DNA of 64,000 bases from Geothrix sp. 21YS21S-2 (GTDB lineage: Bacteria > Acidobacteriota > Holophagae > Holophagales > Holophagaceae): contig NZ_CP132910.1 of NCBI RefSeq assembly GCF_030846775.1, positions 4,715,001 to 4,779,000 of the forward strand. Direction: 5' to 3'. How positions within the stretch are numbered: the first letter of the stretch is position 1; the number at the start of each line of letters is the position of its first letter. A program made the position numbers and the translations under genes. Of the stretch, positions 17,721 through 27,103 are shown piece after piece. The notes under the pieces were generated by a model. It saw only the letters and a list, made by a program, of their open reading frames with translations. It was not told where the DNA came from and did not search any database.

Positions 17721-19502
17721 ATGAAAGACTTTTTCAAGTCGCTGTTGGCGTCGCTGGTGGCCTTGTCCCTCTTCGTGGGGGGCGGGCTGGTGCTCCTGGT
17801 GATCATCGCCGCGTCCATGGGGCCCACCAAGCCCGTTGTCCCCGCCAAGGCCGTGCTCATCCTGGACCTGAACACCAACTTCACGGATTCCTACCCCGAA
17901 CCGGGACCTGCGGAGCTCCTGCAGAAGGCCGCGGGTGGCGGCCAGGCGGAGGGCATCCCCCTCCATGTGCTCGTCCAGGCCCTCGACCGTGCGTCCCATG
18001 ACGCCGGCCTCAGCGCCCTCTACATCACCGGCATCGTGCGTCCCGAGGGCGTCGGTTCCGGCCCCGCCGCCCTCAAGGAACTGAGGGAGGCCATCCTGCG
18101 ATTCAGGAAGGTCTCCGGCAAGCCCGTGATCGCCTACAACCAGTATTGGACCAAGCGGGAACTGTACCTCTGCGCCGGCGTGGGCAAGGTCTACATGAAC
18201 CCGCTGGGGGTGCTGGACGCCACGGGCTATGCCTCGGAGATCACCTTCTACGGCAAGGCCTTCAAGAAGTACGGCGTGGACGTGCAGGTCACCCGGGTGG
18301 GCAAGTACAAGAGCGCCGTCGAGCCCTACGTCCTGGAGAAGCTCAGCGATCCCGCCCGGGAGGAGCTGCAGGTCCTCATGGGCGACCTGTGGACCGAGTG
18401 GAAGTCGGCCGTGGCCGCGGACCGCAAGCTCACCCCCGACCAGCTCCAGGCCATCGCCGACGAGCAGGGCACCCTCACCTCCCCCGAGGCCCTCAAGGCG
18501 GGCCTGGTGGACAAGCTCCTGGCCAACGACCAGGTGCTGGACGAGCTCAAGGAGGTCGCGGGCAAGAAGGCCAGCGACCGTGATTTCCCACAGATCGACA
18601 TGGCCACCTACGCCAAGACCCTCCCCGAGGCCACCGGCTCGAACCGCATCGCCCTGGTGTTCGCGGAAGGCTCCATCGTGGACGGCTTCGGCACCACCGG
18701 CAGCATCGGCGGGGAATCGCTGAGCAACGAGCTCCGGCGCCTGCGCCTGGACAAGCGCGTCAAGGCCATCGTCCTGCGCGTGAACAGCCCGGGCGGCAGC
18801 GCCCCGGCCTCCGAGCTCATCCAGCGCGAGCTGGTGCTGGCCCGCAAGGACAAGCCCGTCATCGTGTCCATGGGCCACCTGGCGGCTTCGGGCGGCTACT
18901 GGATCTCCACCTATGCGGACCGCATCTTCGCCGAGCCCACCACCATCACCGGCTCCATCGGCGTCTTCGGCCTGCTGCCCAACGTGAAGTCCCTGGCCAA
19001 CGAGCACGGCATCACCTGGGACGGCGTCCAGACCGCGAAGCTGGCCAACTCCCTCACCATCTCGCGTCCCAAGAGCGACGCCGAGCTGGCGCGGGCCCAG
19101 GTCATGGTGGACTGGATCTACGACCTGTTCGTCACCAAGGTCGCCGAGAGCCGCAAGCTCACCCGCGACCAGGTGCAGGAGATCGCCCAGGGCCGCGTGT
19201 GGTCCGGGTCCTCCGCGATCCGGATCGGCCTCGTGGACGAGATCGGGAGCCTGCAGGACGCCGTGTCCTACGCCGCGAAGAAGGCGAAGATCGAGTCCGA
19301 CTACCGGCTGGAGGGTCCCTCCGAGCCCAGGACCGCCGTGGAGAAGCTCCTCAAGGCCCTGAGCGGCGGCAAGCGCCAGTTCACGCGCAGCTCGGCCGAC
19401 ACGCTCCAGGGGCAGGTCCAGCACGTCATCAGCGGCCTGGAGGCCTTCAGCGACCCCCGCGGCATCTACGCCCGCATGCCGTACGACCTCACCATCCGGT
19501 GA
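17721..19502 (+). CDS. sppA: signal peptide peptidase SppA, long form
   Basis: 593 residues from ATG 17721. One N-terminal membrane helix (about 8-35) anchors a tandem-domain S49 peptidase of the E. coli 67-kDa type. The catalytic lysine is Lys197 in VGKYKSAVEPY and the serine is Ser390 in GHLAASGGYW, matching the Lys209/Ser409 dyad of the E. coli enzyme. It degrades signal peptides left in the membrane after export. The stop codon overlaps the ATG of the HutD-like gene by one base (TGATG), so the two are co-translated, a pairing for which I know no functional reason. Confidence 0.93.
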   Translation: MKDFFKSLLASLVALSLFVGGGLVLLVIIAASMGPTKPVVPAKAVLILDLNTNFTDSYPEPGPAELLQKAAGGGQAEGIPLHVLVQALDRASHDAGLSALYITGIVRPEGVGSGPAALKELREAILRFRKVSGKPVIAYNQYWTKRELYLCAGVGKVYMNPLGVLDATGYASEITFYGKAFKKYGVDVQVTRVGKYKSAVEPYVLEKLSDPAREELQVLMGDLWTEWKSAVAADRKLTPDQLQAIADEQGTLTSPEALKAGLVDKLLANDQVLDELKEVAGKKASDRDFPQIDMATYAKTLPEATGSNRIALVFAEGSIVDGFGTTGSIGGESLSNELRRLRLDKRVKAIVLRVNSPGGSAPASELIQRELVLARKDKPVIVSMGHLAASGGYWISTYADRIFAEPTTITGSIGVFGLLPNVKSLANEHGITWDGVQTAKLANSLTISRPKSDAELARAQVMVDWIYDLFVTKVAESRKLTRDQVQEIAQGRVWSGSSAIRIGLVDEIGSLQDAVSYAAKKAKIESDYRLEGPSEPRTAVEKLLKALSGGKRQFTRSSADTLQGQVQHVISGLEAFSDPRGIYARMPYDLTIR

Positions 19503-20038
19503 TGCGCAGGCTGGGCCCCGCCGACTACCGCGTGATGCCCTGGAAGGACGGAGGGGGCTCCACCACGGAGCTCCTCATCCATCCCCCGGGCGCCACGCTG
19601 GCGGAGGGCTTCCTGTGGCGCATCAGCATGGCCGACGTGCCCGCGTCCGGGCCCTTCTCCGCCTTCCCCGGGGTGGACCGGAGCCTGATGCTGCTGTCGG
19701 GCAGCCTGGAGCTGGACCACGGCGGGCACGGCCTCCAGAAGCTGGAGGGACCCCTGCGGCCGGTGACCTTCTCCGGGGACTGGGCCACCACGGGCCGCCT
19801 CCTGGACGGGCCCTGCCGCGACTTCAACGTCATGTCCGCGAGGGGCCGGGCCCGGCACCGGCTCGGCGTCGTCACGGCGCCCGCGGCGCTGCCCGTGGCG
19901 CCGGTGCTGGTGGTGGTGTGCCTGGAGGGCGCGGTCGAGATCGCGGGGCAGGCGCTGGGGCCCTGGGACCTGCTGGAGCTGCAGGGCGGGGCGGAGGTCC
20001 TGGGCCGGGGCGTGCTGGCGGTGGTGGAACTGGCCTGA
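19502..20038 (+). CDS. hutD: HutD-family cupin protein
   Basis: 178 residues. The N-terminal PADYRVMPWKDGGGSTTELLI, the segment FLWRISMADVPASGPFSAFPG, and SLMLLSGSLELDH are diagnostic for HutD (DUF886), a bicupin usually found with histidine-utilisation genes. No other hut gene is in the window. In Pseudomonas, HutD is thought to set an upper limit on hut expression, perhaps by binding urocanate or a breakdown product; here a general ligand-binding role is as likely. The ATG overlaps the stop of sppA by one base. Confidence 0.85.
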   Translation: MRRLGPADYRVMPWKDGGGSTTELLIHPPGATLAEGFLWRISMADVPASGPFSAFPGVDRSLMLLSGSLELDHGGHGLQKLEGPLRPVTFSGDWATTGRLLDGPCRDFNVMSARGRARHRLGVVTAPAALPVAPVLVVVCLEGAVEIAGQALGPWDLLELQGGAEVLGRGVLAVVELA

Positions 20039-20096
20039 TTCGTATTCCCTTTCAAGGAAGCGCTTCTCCTGTAAGGGGCTTGACCCTGTCCAGCCG

Positions 20097-22220
20097 CTAC
20101 TTCTTCCGGACTTCCCCGATCGCCACGCTGGCCGTCTGCTCGTTGTTGGACAGATCGGCCACCTTCACCATCACGCGGCTGCCCTTGATGCGGGCGCGGG
20201 GCACCAGCACGTCGAAGGTGGCCTCCTTGGTGTCGAAGACCCGGGTCTCGGGGGCCACCTGGACCCAGCCGTCGCCGTCGGCGGAGATGGCGGCGTCCTT
20301 GAGCACGGAGGTCTGGTCCTTCGCGCTGAAGCGCACCCGCACGCCCTCGCCCTCGGGCGTGGCGGTGAGGTCGCTGATCACGGGCGGCGTGTGGTCGATG
20401 AGGAAGGGCGCGGTGCGCAGGACGGACGCCAGGGCCGAATTGAGGGGCTGGCTGGGGGCGTCCGAGGCGGTGATCTCCAGGCGGTACCTGCCGTCCGGGA
20501 CCCCGAGGGTGTCGAACGTGAAGAACCGCTCCTTCCAGGCCCGCTCCAGCTCGATGGGGGCGCCGGTCTCGGGCAGGAGGCGGAGGCCGAACTCCAGCTG
20601 GTCGCCGTTGGGGTCGGAGACGTGGAAGACGAAGGCCTGGGCGCCCCGGCGGAAGCTGCGCTTCTCGCTTCCGGCGTAGCCCAGGGCGGGGATGAGCTTC
20701 TGGGTCTCCAGGGGCACCCGCTCGATGCCGATGTCGTCGGGGGGCGCGGTGCGCGTGATGACCAGGCCCGGGGGCATGATCTCCGCGGACTCCCACATGG
20801 GCGCCAGGTTCCGGTTGGCCCAATGCATGCGCACGCCCTCCACGGTGGGCGTGGCGCCGCCCCGGGAGCTGGCGAGCTTGAGGCGGAACTGGGCGAAGCG
20901 GGCCGGCGCCAGGTGGGGGCGCTCGCCGCTGAGTAGCGGCGGGGTCCAGGGGGACCAGGTGCCGTCGGGGGTCTCGGTGGACCCGGTGCGGAACTGGAAG
21001 TCCACGGTGGTGCCCTGGGGCGTCTCGGCCTCCACGTAGGCCCGGCCCCAGTCGGCCAGGGGCGAGGCCTTGAGCACCTTGCTCTCGATGGTGCCCTCCG
21101 TGGCCTGGCTCTCGTTGAGGATGTGCAGTTCGGCGGGGTTGGAGGCCACCACCATCAGGTCGGACCCGGCGCGCAGGAAGGCCGTGGCCTGGGCGGCGCC
21201 CAGGTCCTGGAGGACGCTGAAGGGGGACTCGCCCCGGGCCCGCCCGGAAAGCGGCAGCGCGAAGAGCCGGGAGCGGTTGCCGGTGCCCACCAGGAGCTGG
21301 CCGTTCCAGGCGGTCAGGGCGAAGATCTGGTTCTGGGCGCTCTGCCAGAGGGTCTGGGGCACCCGGTCCTTGTCCAGGCGGATGACGGCCGACCTGGTCG
21401 TGGTGCCGGTCTCGGCCAGGTAGCCCTCCCGGCGCTCGAGGCTGCCGGCGGCGAACTTGCTGGAGATCCCGTTGGTGGCCCCGGCAAACACCTCGCCTTC
21501 GTTCACCACCAGGGCGCGCACTTCCTCGAAGCCCGTGGCCATGAGGGTCTCCATGCGGTCCCCGGTGCGGACCCCGGTGTAGTGGAGCACCAGGCCCCGG
21601 CCGTGGGAGCCCAGGTAGTAGCCGCCCTTGCCGTCCGGCGCCAGGGCGGTGAAGGCCGTCTCCTCGGGGAGCTCGGCCAATTTGCGGCTGTGGCCCTCGC
21701 GCGCCAGCACCAGGGCCGCGCCCTTCTCGCCGCCCCCGGCCAGCACCAGCTCGGTGCCGTCCACGGCCATGGCCCACACGAGGCGCGCCTCGATGTCCGC
21801 GAAGGGCTTCACCTCGCCGCCCGGCGTCACCCGGAAGAGCTTGGCCTCGCCGCTGGGCGCGACGATGAGGTCCTGGCCCAGGCGGGCCATGGCGAAGACG
21901 ATGCCGCCCTTCACCTGGGCCAGGGGCTTCACCTGGCCGGCGGTGTAGTGGAAGAGCTTGCCCTCGTTGCCCGCGCTGAGGTAGGCGCCCGCGGCCCCGT
22001 CGGACACCGCCGCCCACACGATGCCCTCGGGGAGCGTGCCCACGCGGCGGAGGCCGGGGGCGAGCCGGAGCTTGCCGTCCGCGCCGATTCGCACGCCCTT
22101 GGCGTCGGAGGTGAGCCAGTCGTTGAACGAGGCGAACGTGGCCGAGGGTTGCTGGGCCGAGGCGATGCCCGCCGAGGCGAGGAGGATCGAGCCCAGTACG
22201 GTGGTGAGGTTCTTCATCAT
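20097..22220 (-). CDS. exported beta-propeller-like protein of unknown function
   Basis: 707 residues. ATG 22220 chosen: GGAG lies five bases upstream and a clean signal peptide follows (LTTVLGSILLASAGIASA). The first 370 residues show repeated short strands with VWAAVSDGAAGAYLSAG, LVWAMAVDGTELVLAGG and FTALAPDGKGGYYLGSHG, spaced at 40-45 residues, as in beta-propellers. The C-terminal half looks like two or three immunoglobulin/fibronectin-like domains (WESAEIMPPGLVI, YRLEITASD, PPVISDLTATPEGEGV). No catalytic motif seen. It follows the S55 gene by 15 bases, so the pair likely form one operon and may act on or bind the same periplasmic target. Confidence 0.65.
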   Translation of the reverse strand: MMKNLTTVLGSILLASAGIASAQQPSATFASFNDWLTSDAKGVRIGADGKLRLAPGLRRVGTLPEGIVWAAVSDGAAGAYLSAGNEGKLFHYTAGQVKPLAQVKGGIVFAMARLGQDLIVAPSGEAKLFRVTPGGEVKPFADIEARLVWAMAVDGTELVLAGGGEKGAALVLAREGHSRKLAELPEETAFTALAPDGKGGYYLGSHGRGLVLHYTGVRTGDRMETLMATGFEEVRALVVNEGEVFAGATNGISSKFAAGSLERREGYLAETGTTTRSAVIRLDKDRVPQTLWQSAQNQIFALTAWNGQLLVGTGNRSRLFALPLSGRARGESPFSVLQDLGAAQATAFLRAGSDLMVVASNPAELHILNESQATEGTIESKVLKASPLADWGRAYVEAETPQGTTVDFQFRTGSTETPDGTWSPWTPPLLSGERPHLAPARFAQFRLKLASSRGGATPTVEGVRMHWANRNLAPMWESAEIMPPGLVITRTAPPDDIGIERVPLETQKLIPALGYAGSEKRSFRRGAQAFVFHVSDPNGDQLEFGLRLLPETGAPIELERAWKERFFTFDTLGVPDGRYRLEITASDAPSQPLNSALASVLRTAPFLIDHTPPVISDLTATPEGEGVRVRFSAKDQTSVLKDAAISADGDGWVQVAPETRVFDTKEATFDVLVPRARIKGSRVMVKVADLSNNEQTASVAIGEVRKK

Positions 22221-22235
22221 GGTCTCCACGTGCGC

Positions 22236-24008
22236 CTATTCGACTTCAAGTTCCATGCTGATGAGGCCCCGCACCTCGGACTCGAGGGGCAGGACGCCGC
22301 GGCTGATGATCTGGCGCTGGAGGCGGTTGGCGTTCAGGTCGCCGTCGGCCCCCAGCATGGCGGTGATGGTCGGGGGCACGCCCTCGATGCGCGCGCCCCG
22401 CAACCCGGCGCCGGGCTGGGTCTGCACCAGGAGCGCATAGGCGTGGTTGTTCCGCATGCCGCCGTTGAGCATGCGCACCAGGTCGCCCAGGCCCGCGATG
22501 TCGATGGCCCTCTCGTCGGGGTCCGCGTTGATGAGGCTGAACCCGTCGCCCACCAGCAGGGTGGCCTTGCCGGGCCGGGCCGAGGGCGGCACGAAGAGGT
22601 TCATGGTGGTGGTCTCCTTGGTGCCCTGGATGTTCTGCAGCACCACGTACACCGGCAGGGTCTGGCCCCGCTTCACCCGGGCCTTCAGGGTGCGCACGCC
22701 GCTGATGGCCGTGAGGTCGAGACGCTCCTCGGCCTTGACGGTGAGGCTGATGCCCTCGACCACCGGGCGCTCCCAGGGGTTCATGGTGAGGATCTGGAGG
22801 ATGCCGCCCAGATACATGGCCATGCGGTTGGCGTTGAGGTCGGCCACCATGTTCTCGATCTCGATGGCCGGGTGGCCGGCGAGCTTGATGTTGCCCTGCA
22901 GGGAGAGGCTCTGGAAGCCGGCGCCCCGCACGTAGGTGGAGATGGTCTGGCCCAGCACCATGGCGGCCAGGTTGGGCGTGACCACCGGGTGGTCCATGAG
23001 CTCGAACTTGAAGTTGAGGGTGCGCTTGCCGCCCAGGTTCAGGCCCACGCGCATGGGGACCATCCGGGGCTCGGCGCCCAGGACCGCGGCGATGCCCATG
23101 CTGCGGTCCAGGCGCAGGGCGCCCACGGGGGCCACGGACTGGGAGAGCTTGAACGAGCTGTTGTAGTTGGGCACGCACACGGCCACCGAGGCCGACCACA
23201 GGGGCAGGTCCACCGCGCCCAGGTTGAAGAGCTGGTGGCCGAAGCAGAGGACCTTCCGGCCCGAGACGTAGGTGATGGTGCCGGAGGCGGACATCTCCAG
23301 GTCCCCCTGCACCAGGTTCACCGCCACCATGCCGCCGGGCTCCAGGGGGCTGGCCTCGCCGGTGCCGGTCCCGGCCGCCATGGCGCCCATGGGCCGGAGC
23401 GGCAGCCCCGCCCAGAGCGACTGCAGCTCGGGGGCGGTGGAGGCCCCGAACACGGGGATCGGCAGCAGCTGGCCGCCCTCGGGGGCCTCGGTGGTGCCCA
23501 GGATCTCGCCGATGGGCACCATGTGCCCCAGGAGGGCCGACTTGAGGACCTTGGGCGGCTCCATCCGGGGCAGGATCAGGGGGGTGCGGGTGGAGGGGGC
23601 CTCCGACAGATCCTTGAGGCCGTCCAGCATCTCCCCGATGGGGGTGATGCCGCCGATGGGCTCCTTCTCGAAGGCGAAGCCGATGGAGAGGGCCCCGATG
23701 AGCCTGCCGCCGATGTAGCAGGGGGAGCCGCTCATGCCCGCGAGGATCCCGGTGTTGGCCAGGGGGCCCCCGCTGGCGCGCACCAGGATGAGGCTCCGGC
23801 CCGGCGCGAAGTTCTTCTGGAGGCCCAGGACCTCGAACTCGAAGGTCTCGATCTTCCCGCCCTGCCAGACGGTGCGGCCCACGCCCTTCATGCCGGTGCG
23901 GATCTCGTTCATCCCCATGGTGGCCGGAGGTTCAGCGGCGAGGGCCGCCAGGGGCCAGGTGAAGGCCAGGAAGGATGAAATGATCAAGGATCTCAAGGGG
24001 AAGGGCAT
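22236..24008 (-). CDS. S55 (SpoIVB-like) peptidase-domain protein
   Basis: 590 residues from ATG 24008 with a signal peptide (LIISSFLAFTWPLAALA). Residues about 28-125 resemble the SpoIVB S55 peptidase domain: GMKGVGRTVWQGGKIETFEFEV-type start, then ILAGMSGSPCYIGGRL with Ser95 in GMSGS(95)P as likely nucleophile, and GFAFEKEPIGGITPI. In Bacillus SpoIVB signals across the forespore membrane; in non-sporulating bacteria such as this one the function is unknown. The remaining 450 residues have no family I can name. First gene of a two-gene minus-strand unit with the propeller-like protein. Confidence 0.75.
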   Translation of the reverse strand: MPFPLRSLIISSFLAFTWPLAALAAEPPATMGMNEIRTGMKGVGRTVWQGGKIETFEFEVLGLQKNFAPGRSLILVRASGGPLANTGILAGMSGSPCYIGGRLIGALSIGFAFEKEPIGGITPIGEMLDGLKDLSEAPSTRTPLILPRMEPPKVLKSALLGHMVPIGEILGTTEAPEGGQLLPIPVFGASTAPELQSLWAGLPLRPMGAMAAGTGTGEASPLEPGGMVAVNLVQGDLEMSASGTITYVSGRKVLCFGHQLFNLGAVDLPLWSASVAVCVPNYNSSFKLSQSVAPVGALRLDRSMGIAAVLGAEPRMVPMRVGLNLGGKRTLNFKFELMDHPVVTPNLAAMVLGQTISTYVRGAGFQSLSLQGNIKLAGHPAIEIENMVADLNANRMAMYLGGILQILTMNPWERPVVEGISLTVKAEERLDLTAISGVRTLKARVKRGQTLPVYVVLQNIQGTKETTTMNLFVPPSARPGKATLLVGDGFSLINADPDERAIDIAGLGDLVRMLNGGMRNNHAYALLVQTQPGAGLRGARIEGVPPTITAMLGADGDLNANRLQRQIISRGVLPLESEVRGLISMELEVE

Positions 24009-24112
24009 GCGGCACTCTTAAAAGTCTAAGCCTAGCAGGATCGGCCCGGGCGGACCGGCAGGGGGATGTTCCCTCTCTGGTGCCGCCATGGACAGTCCGG
24101 TGCCTGAAAAAG

Positions 24113-24140
24113 TTGAAAATTTTTGGAAAAGTCCTAGGGA
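24113..24140 (+). promoter_or_regulatory. possible promoter of the YmdB-like gene
   Basis: TTGAAA at 24113-24118 and TAGGGA at 24135-24140 with a 16-base spacer, in an AT-rich stretch 24 bases before the ATG. The -10 is poor, so this is only a candidate. Confidence 0.3.
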
Positions 24141-24163
24141 GGGCCGCCTGTTAAGGTTTTCGG

Positions 24164-24937
24164 ATGAGGATTCTCGTCCTGGGAGATGTGGTGGGTGAGG
24201 CCGGCCGGCGGCTGGTGGAGGCGCATCTGCCCGCGCTCCAGCGCGAGCTCGCCCTGGATTTCATCGTGGTCAACGGGGAGAACGCCGCCCACGGGCACGG
24301 GATCACCGAGCGCATCGCCCGCCAGTGGTTCGAGGAGCTGGGGGTGAACGTCATCACCACCGGGAACCACGCCTTCGACGTCAAGGACATCGTCCCCTAT
24401 TTCCAGGTGGAATCGCGGCTCCTGAGGCCCGCCAACTACCCCCCCGGGACCCCGGGCAACGGGTACGTCAAGCTGCACACCCCCGGAGGCCAGGAGATCC
24501 TGGTCGTCAACCTCATGGGCCGGGTCCACATGCCCGTGTGCGACGATCCCTTCCGCTGCGCGGACGCCATCCTGGCCCGGGAGCGGGCCGACATCGTCAT
24601 CGTGGACATGCACGCCGAGGCCACCAGCGAGGCCCAGGCCATGGGCTGGTACCTGGACGGCCGGGTCGCGGCGGTGCTGGGCACCCACACCCACGTGCCC
24701 ACCCTGGACGCCAAGGTCCTGCCCGGGGGCACCGCCTACGTCACCGACGTGGGCATGACGGGCCCCTACGCGGGCGTCATCGGGATGACGAAGGAGTCCA
24801 GCCTCAGCCGTTTCCTCAAGGCCAAGGGGGACAAGTGGGAGGTGGCGGAGGGGGATCCCCAGCTCCACGGTGTGCTGGTCGTCACGGAAGGGCGGAAAGC
24901 GCAGTCGATCCAGCGTATCCTCAAGACTCTCCCCTGA
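24164..24937 (+). CDS. ymdB: YmdB-family metallophosphoesterase
   Basis: 257 residues from ATG 24164. Metal-binding blocks are in order: ILVLGDVVGEAG (Asp8), VVNGENAAHGHG, TTGNHAFD, and VLGTHTHVPT near the C-terminus. This is the TIGR00282/YmdB branch of calcineurin-like phosphoesterases; the Bacillus member hydrolyses 2',3'-cyclic nucleotides and influences biofilm and motility choices. No membrane segment, so cytoplasmic. The next gene begins five bases after the stop, giving a likely three-gene operon with the CoA transferase and DUF721 protein. Confidence 0.9.
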   Translation: MRILVLGDVVGEAGRRLVEAHLPALQRELALDFIVVNGENAAHGHGITERIARQWFEELGVNVITTGNHAFDVKDIVPYFQVESRLLRPANYPPGTPGNGYVKLHTPGGQEILVVNLMGRVHMPVCDDPFRCADAILARERADIVIVDMHAEATSEAQAMGWYLDGRVAAVLGTHTHVPTLDAKVLPGGTAYVTDVGMTGPYAGVIGMTKESSLSRFLKAKGDKWEVAEGDPQLHGVLVVTEGRKAQSIQRILKTLP

Positions 24938-24942
24938 GCCCC

Positions 24943-26058
24943 GTGTCACACCTCCTCTCCCACTACAAGATCCTGGATTTCTCCCGCATCCTGGCGGGAC
25001 CGTTCGCCACGCAGCTGCTGGCGGACTTCGGCGCCGAGGTCCTGAAGATCGAGCCCCCCTCGGGGGACCCCACCCGGGGCTGGGGCCCGCCCTTCGAGGC
25101 GGGCACGGGCGAGAGCGCCTACTTCCGCTGCGCCAACCGCGGCAAGCGGAGCCTGGCCATGGACCTGGAGGACGAGGGCTGCAAGGCCATCCTGGCCGAG
25201 CTGATGACCACCGCCGACGTGCTGGTGGAGAACTTCCTCCCGGATTCCGCGGAGGCCCTGGGCCTCACCTGGGAGCAGATCCACGACCGGTATCCCAAGC
25301 TCATCGTGGCCTCGGTGCGCGGCTTCGCCTCGGACGTGCCCGCGGCGAGGCGCCCCGGCTACGACTTCGTCCTGCAGGCCGAGAGCGGCCTCATGTCCAT
25401 CACCGGCGAGGCCCCCGGCGCCCCCATGAAGACCGGCGTGGCCGTGGTGGACGTCATCGCGGGCCTCTACCTCGCCAACGGGATCCAGGCCGCCATGCTC
25501 CACCGGGAGCGCACCGGCGAGGCGATCCACGTGGAGGTGCCCCTGATGGAAGCCGCCCTGGCCTCCCTGGTGAACGTGGCCGCCGAGACCCTCATGACCG
25601 GGGAGGCCCCCCGGCGCATGGGCAACGGGCACCCCCACATCGTCCCCTACCAGACCTTCGCGTGCAGCGACGGAAACATCGCCCTGGGCTGCGGCAGCGA
25701 CCGCCAGTTCGAACTTCTGGCCATGTGGGCCGGCATCGACCTGGAGCGGGAGCCCGGGTGGCGCTCCAACCGGGGCCGCGTCACGGACCGCGGGCGGCTC
25801 CTGCCGATCCTGGAGGCGCATTTCCGCAGGTCCACGGTGGAGGCCGCCACGACCTTCTGCGACCACCACGCCATCCCGGCCAGCCGGGTGCGCACCGTGG
25901 ACGACGTCCTCTTCCGCGAGGCCGGGAACCTGCACCACCTCGTCACGACCCTCTACGACGAGGCCGGGGGCCGCATGATCCCCATGCTGGCCTCCCCCGT
26001 GCTCTTCAACGACCTGCGGGCCCGGTCCCGGATCCCTCCGCCCCGGCTTCCGGAATGA
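24943..26058 (+). CDS. CaiB/BaiF family III CoA-transferase
   Basis: 371 residues. GTG 24943 is taken as start, since it falls five bases after the ymdB stop and gives the standard N-terminus (HYKILDFSRILAGPFATQLL). Family III signatures follow: ADFGAEVLKIEPPSGDPTRG, LVENFLPDSAEALGL, and GVAVVDVIAGLYLANGIQAA, in which the Asp of VVDV corresponds to the catalytic aspartate that forms the CoA-linked anhydride. The enzyme moves CoA between carboxylic acids. The substrate is unknown; related enzymes act on formate/oxalate, carnitine, succinate and aromatic acids, the last being interesting given the UbiD module elsewhere. Overlaps the following gene by four bases (ATGA). Confidence 0.88.
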   Translation: MSHLLSHYKILDFSRILAGPFATQLLADFGAEVLKIEPPSGDPTRGWGPPFEAGTGESAYFRCANRGKRSLAMDLEDEGCKAILAELMTTADVLVENFLPDSAEALGLTWEQIHDRYPKLIVASVRGFASDVPAARRPGYDFVLQAESGLMSITGEAPGAPMKTGVAVVDVIAGLYLANGIQAAMLHRERTGEAIHVEVPLMEAALASLVNVAAETLMTGEAPRRMGNGHPHIVPYQTFACSDGNIALGCGSDRQFELLAMWAGIDLEREPGWRSNRGRVTDRGRLLPILEAHFRRSTVEAATTFCDHHAIPASRVRTVDDVLFREAGNLHHLVTTLYDEAGGRMIPMLASPVLFNDLRARSRIPPPRLPE

Positions 26059-26450
26059 GGCGCCCCGGATCCCGGGACCTCGTCCCCCTGCGGGCCGCCT
26101 CCGGCCTCCCCGCGGATCCCCAGGCCCGCGTCGAGGCCCGCCTGCGCCACGGCTGGCTCCTGGTGGTGGGCCCCGCCCTGGTCAAGCACACACGGCTCCT
26201 GCGCGTGAGCCGGGGCACCCTGGTGGTGGGCTGCTGGCAGCCGCAGATCATCCCCAGCCTCCGGAAGTCCGTCGAGGCCGTCTGGCCCCAGGTCCAGGAG
26301 CGCCTGCGGCGCATGTGGAAACTCGACATGCGCGCCATGGAGATCGTCCCCTGCGACCCGCCCGAGGCCGATAAACCAGCGCCGGCGCGCCGGGAGCCCG
26401 ACGCCTTCAAGGCCGTCCTTGAGCTTTTGAGGGCCCGGCACAAAGGGTGA
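26055..26450 (+). CDS. DUF721 (DciA-like) protein
   Basis: 131 residues from ATG 26055, overlapping the CoA-transferase stop. The core segment HGWLLVVGPALVKHTRLLRV followed by GTLVVGCWQPQIIPSL matches DUF721, the domain of DciA, the bacterial helicase-operator protein that helps load DnaB when DnaC/DnaI are absent. An additional basic N-terminus and a C-terminal tail of about 40 residues flank the domain. Location in an operon with unrelated enzymes gives no extra support, so the replication role is by family only. The tRNA gene follows 41 bases later. Confidence 0.75.
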   Translation: MRRPGSRDLVPLRAASGLPADPQARVEARLRHGWLLVVGPALVKHTRLLRVSRGTLVVGCWQPQIIPSLRKSVEAVWPQVQERLRRMWKLDMRAMEIVPCDPPEADKPAPARREPDAFKAVLELLRARHKG

Positions 26451-26490
26451 TGGACCCGGAGGGCGGGTTCAGGTTAAGATCGATGCTTCG

Positions 26491-26568
<78 letters not shown>

Positions 26569-26576
26569 CTTAGATC

Positions 26577-26610
26577 AAAAGGGGAGCAACCATCCGGTTG
26601 CTCCCCTTTT
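26577..26610 (+). terminator. terminator of tRNA-Pro (array copy 1)
   Basis: Perfect 15-bp inverted repeat AAAAGGGGAGCAACC / GGTTGCTCCCCTTTT around an ATCC loop; symmetrical, so usable on both strands. Confidence 0.9.
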
Positions 26611-26783
26611 CGTCGGGGGAAAGATTCGGACTTCCGATCGGCAATGGCGCGCAGGTAGGGAAAGGCGGTCACGCCCTGCGTGACCGCCGGTCCGGCGAAG
26701 CCGGATTCCCGTGCGCAGCCAGTGCCGCGGGGTGAGCGGCAGCGAACCGAAGTTCGAATCTTCTCGCCCCGACCACTTAGATC

Positions 26784-26817
26784 AAAAGGGGAGCAACCAT
26801 CCGGTTGCTCCCCTTTT
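26784..26817 (+). terminator. terminator hairpin, array copy 2
   Basis: Identical to the hairpin at 26577, displaced by 207 bases with the repeat unit. Confidence 0.85.
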
Positions 26818-26989
26818 CGTCGGGGGAAAGATTCGGACTTCCGATCGGCAATGGCGCGCAGGTAGGGAAAGGCGGTCACGCCCTGCGTGACCGCCGGTCC
26901 GGCGAAGCCGGATTCCCGTGCGCAGCCAGTGCCGCGGGTGAGCGGCAGCGAACCGAAGTTCGAATCTTCTCGCCCCGACCACTTAGATC

Positions 26990-27023
26990 AAAAGGGGAGC
27001 AACCATCCGGTGGCTCCCCTTTT
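26990..27023 (+). terminator. terminator hairpin, array copy 3 (one mismatch)
   Basis: Same hairpin, but the right arm reads GGTGGCTCCCC, giving one mispair; it lies in the partial third unit. Confidence 0.8.
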
Positions 27024-27103
27024 CGTCGGGGGGAAAAATTCGGACTTCCGACATCCCAATATTTATCGGCCAATTGACGAAACCATCCTCTAAACTCTTG
27101 GCC

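Noticed and set aside
19502-20038. A histidine-utilisation operon around hutD
   Set aside because: No hutH, hutU, hutI or hutG in the window; the gene is coupled to sppA only.
26749-26980. Second and third tRNA-like sequences in the array
   Set aside because: Only the T arm, acceptor 3' strand and CCA are copied; there is no 5' half, D arm or anticodon arm, so no tRNA can fold.
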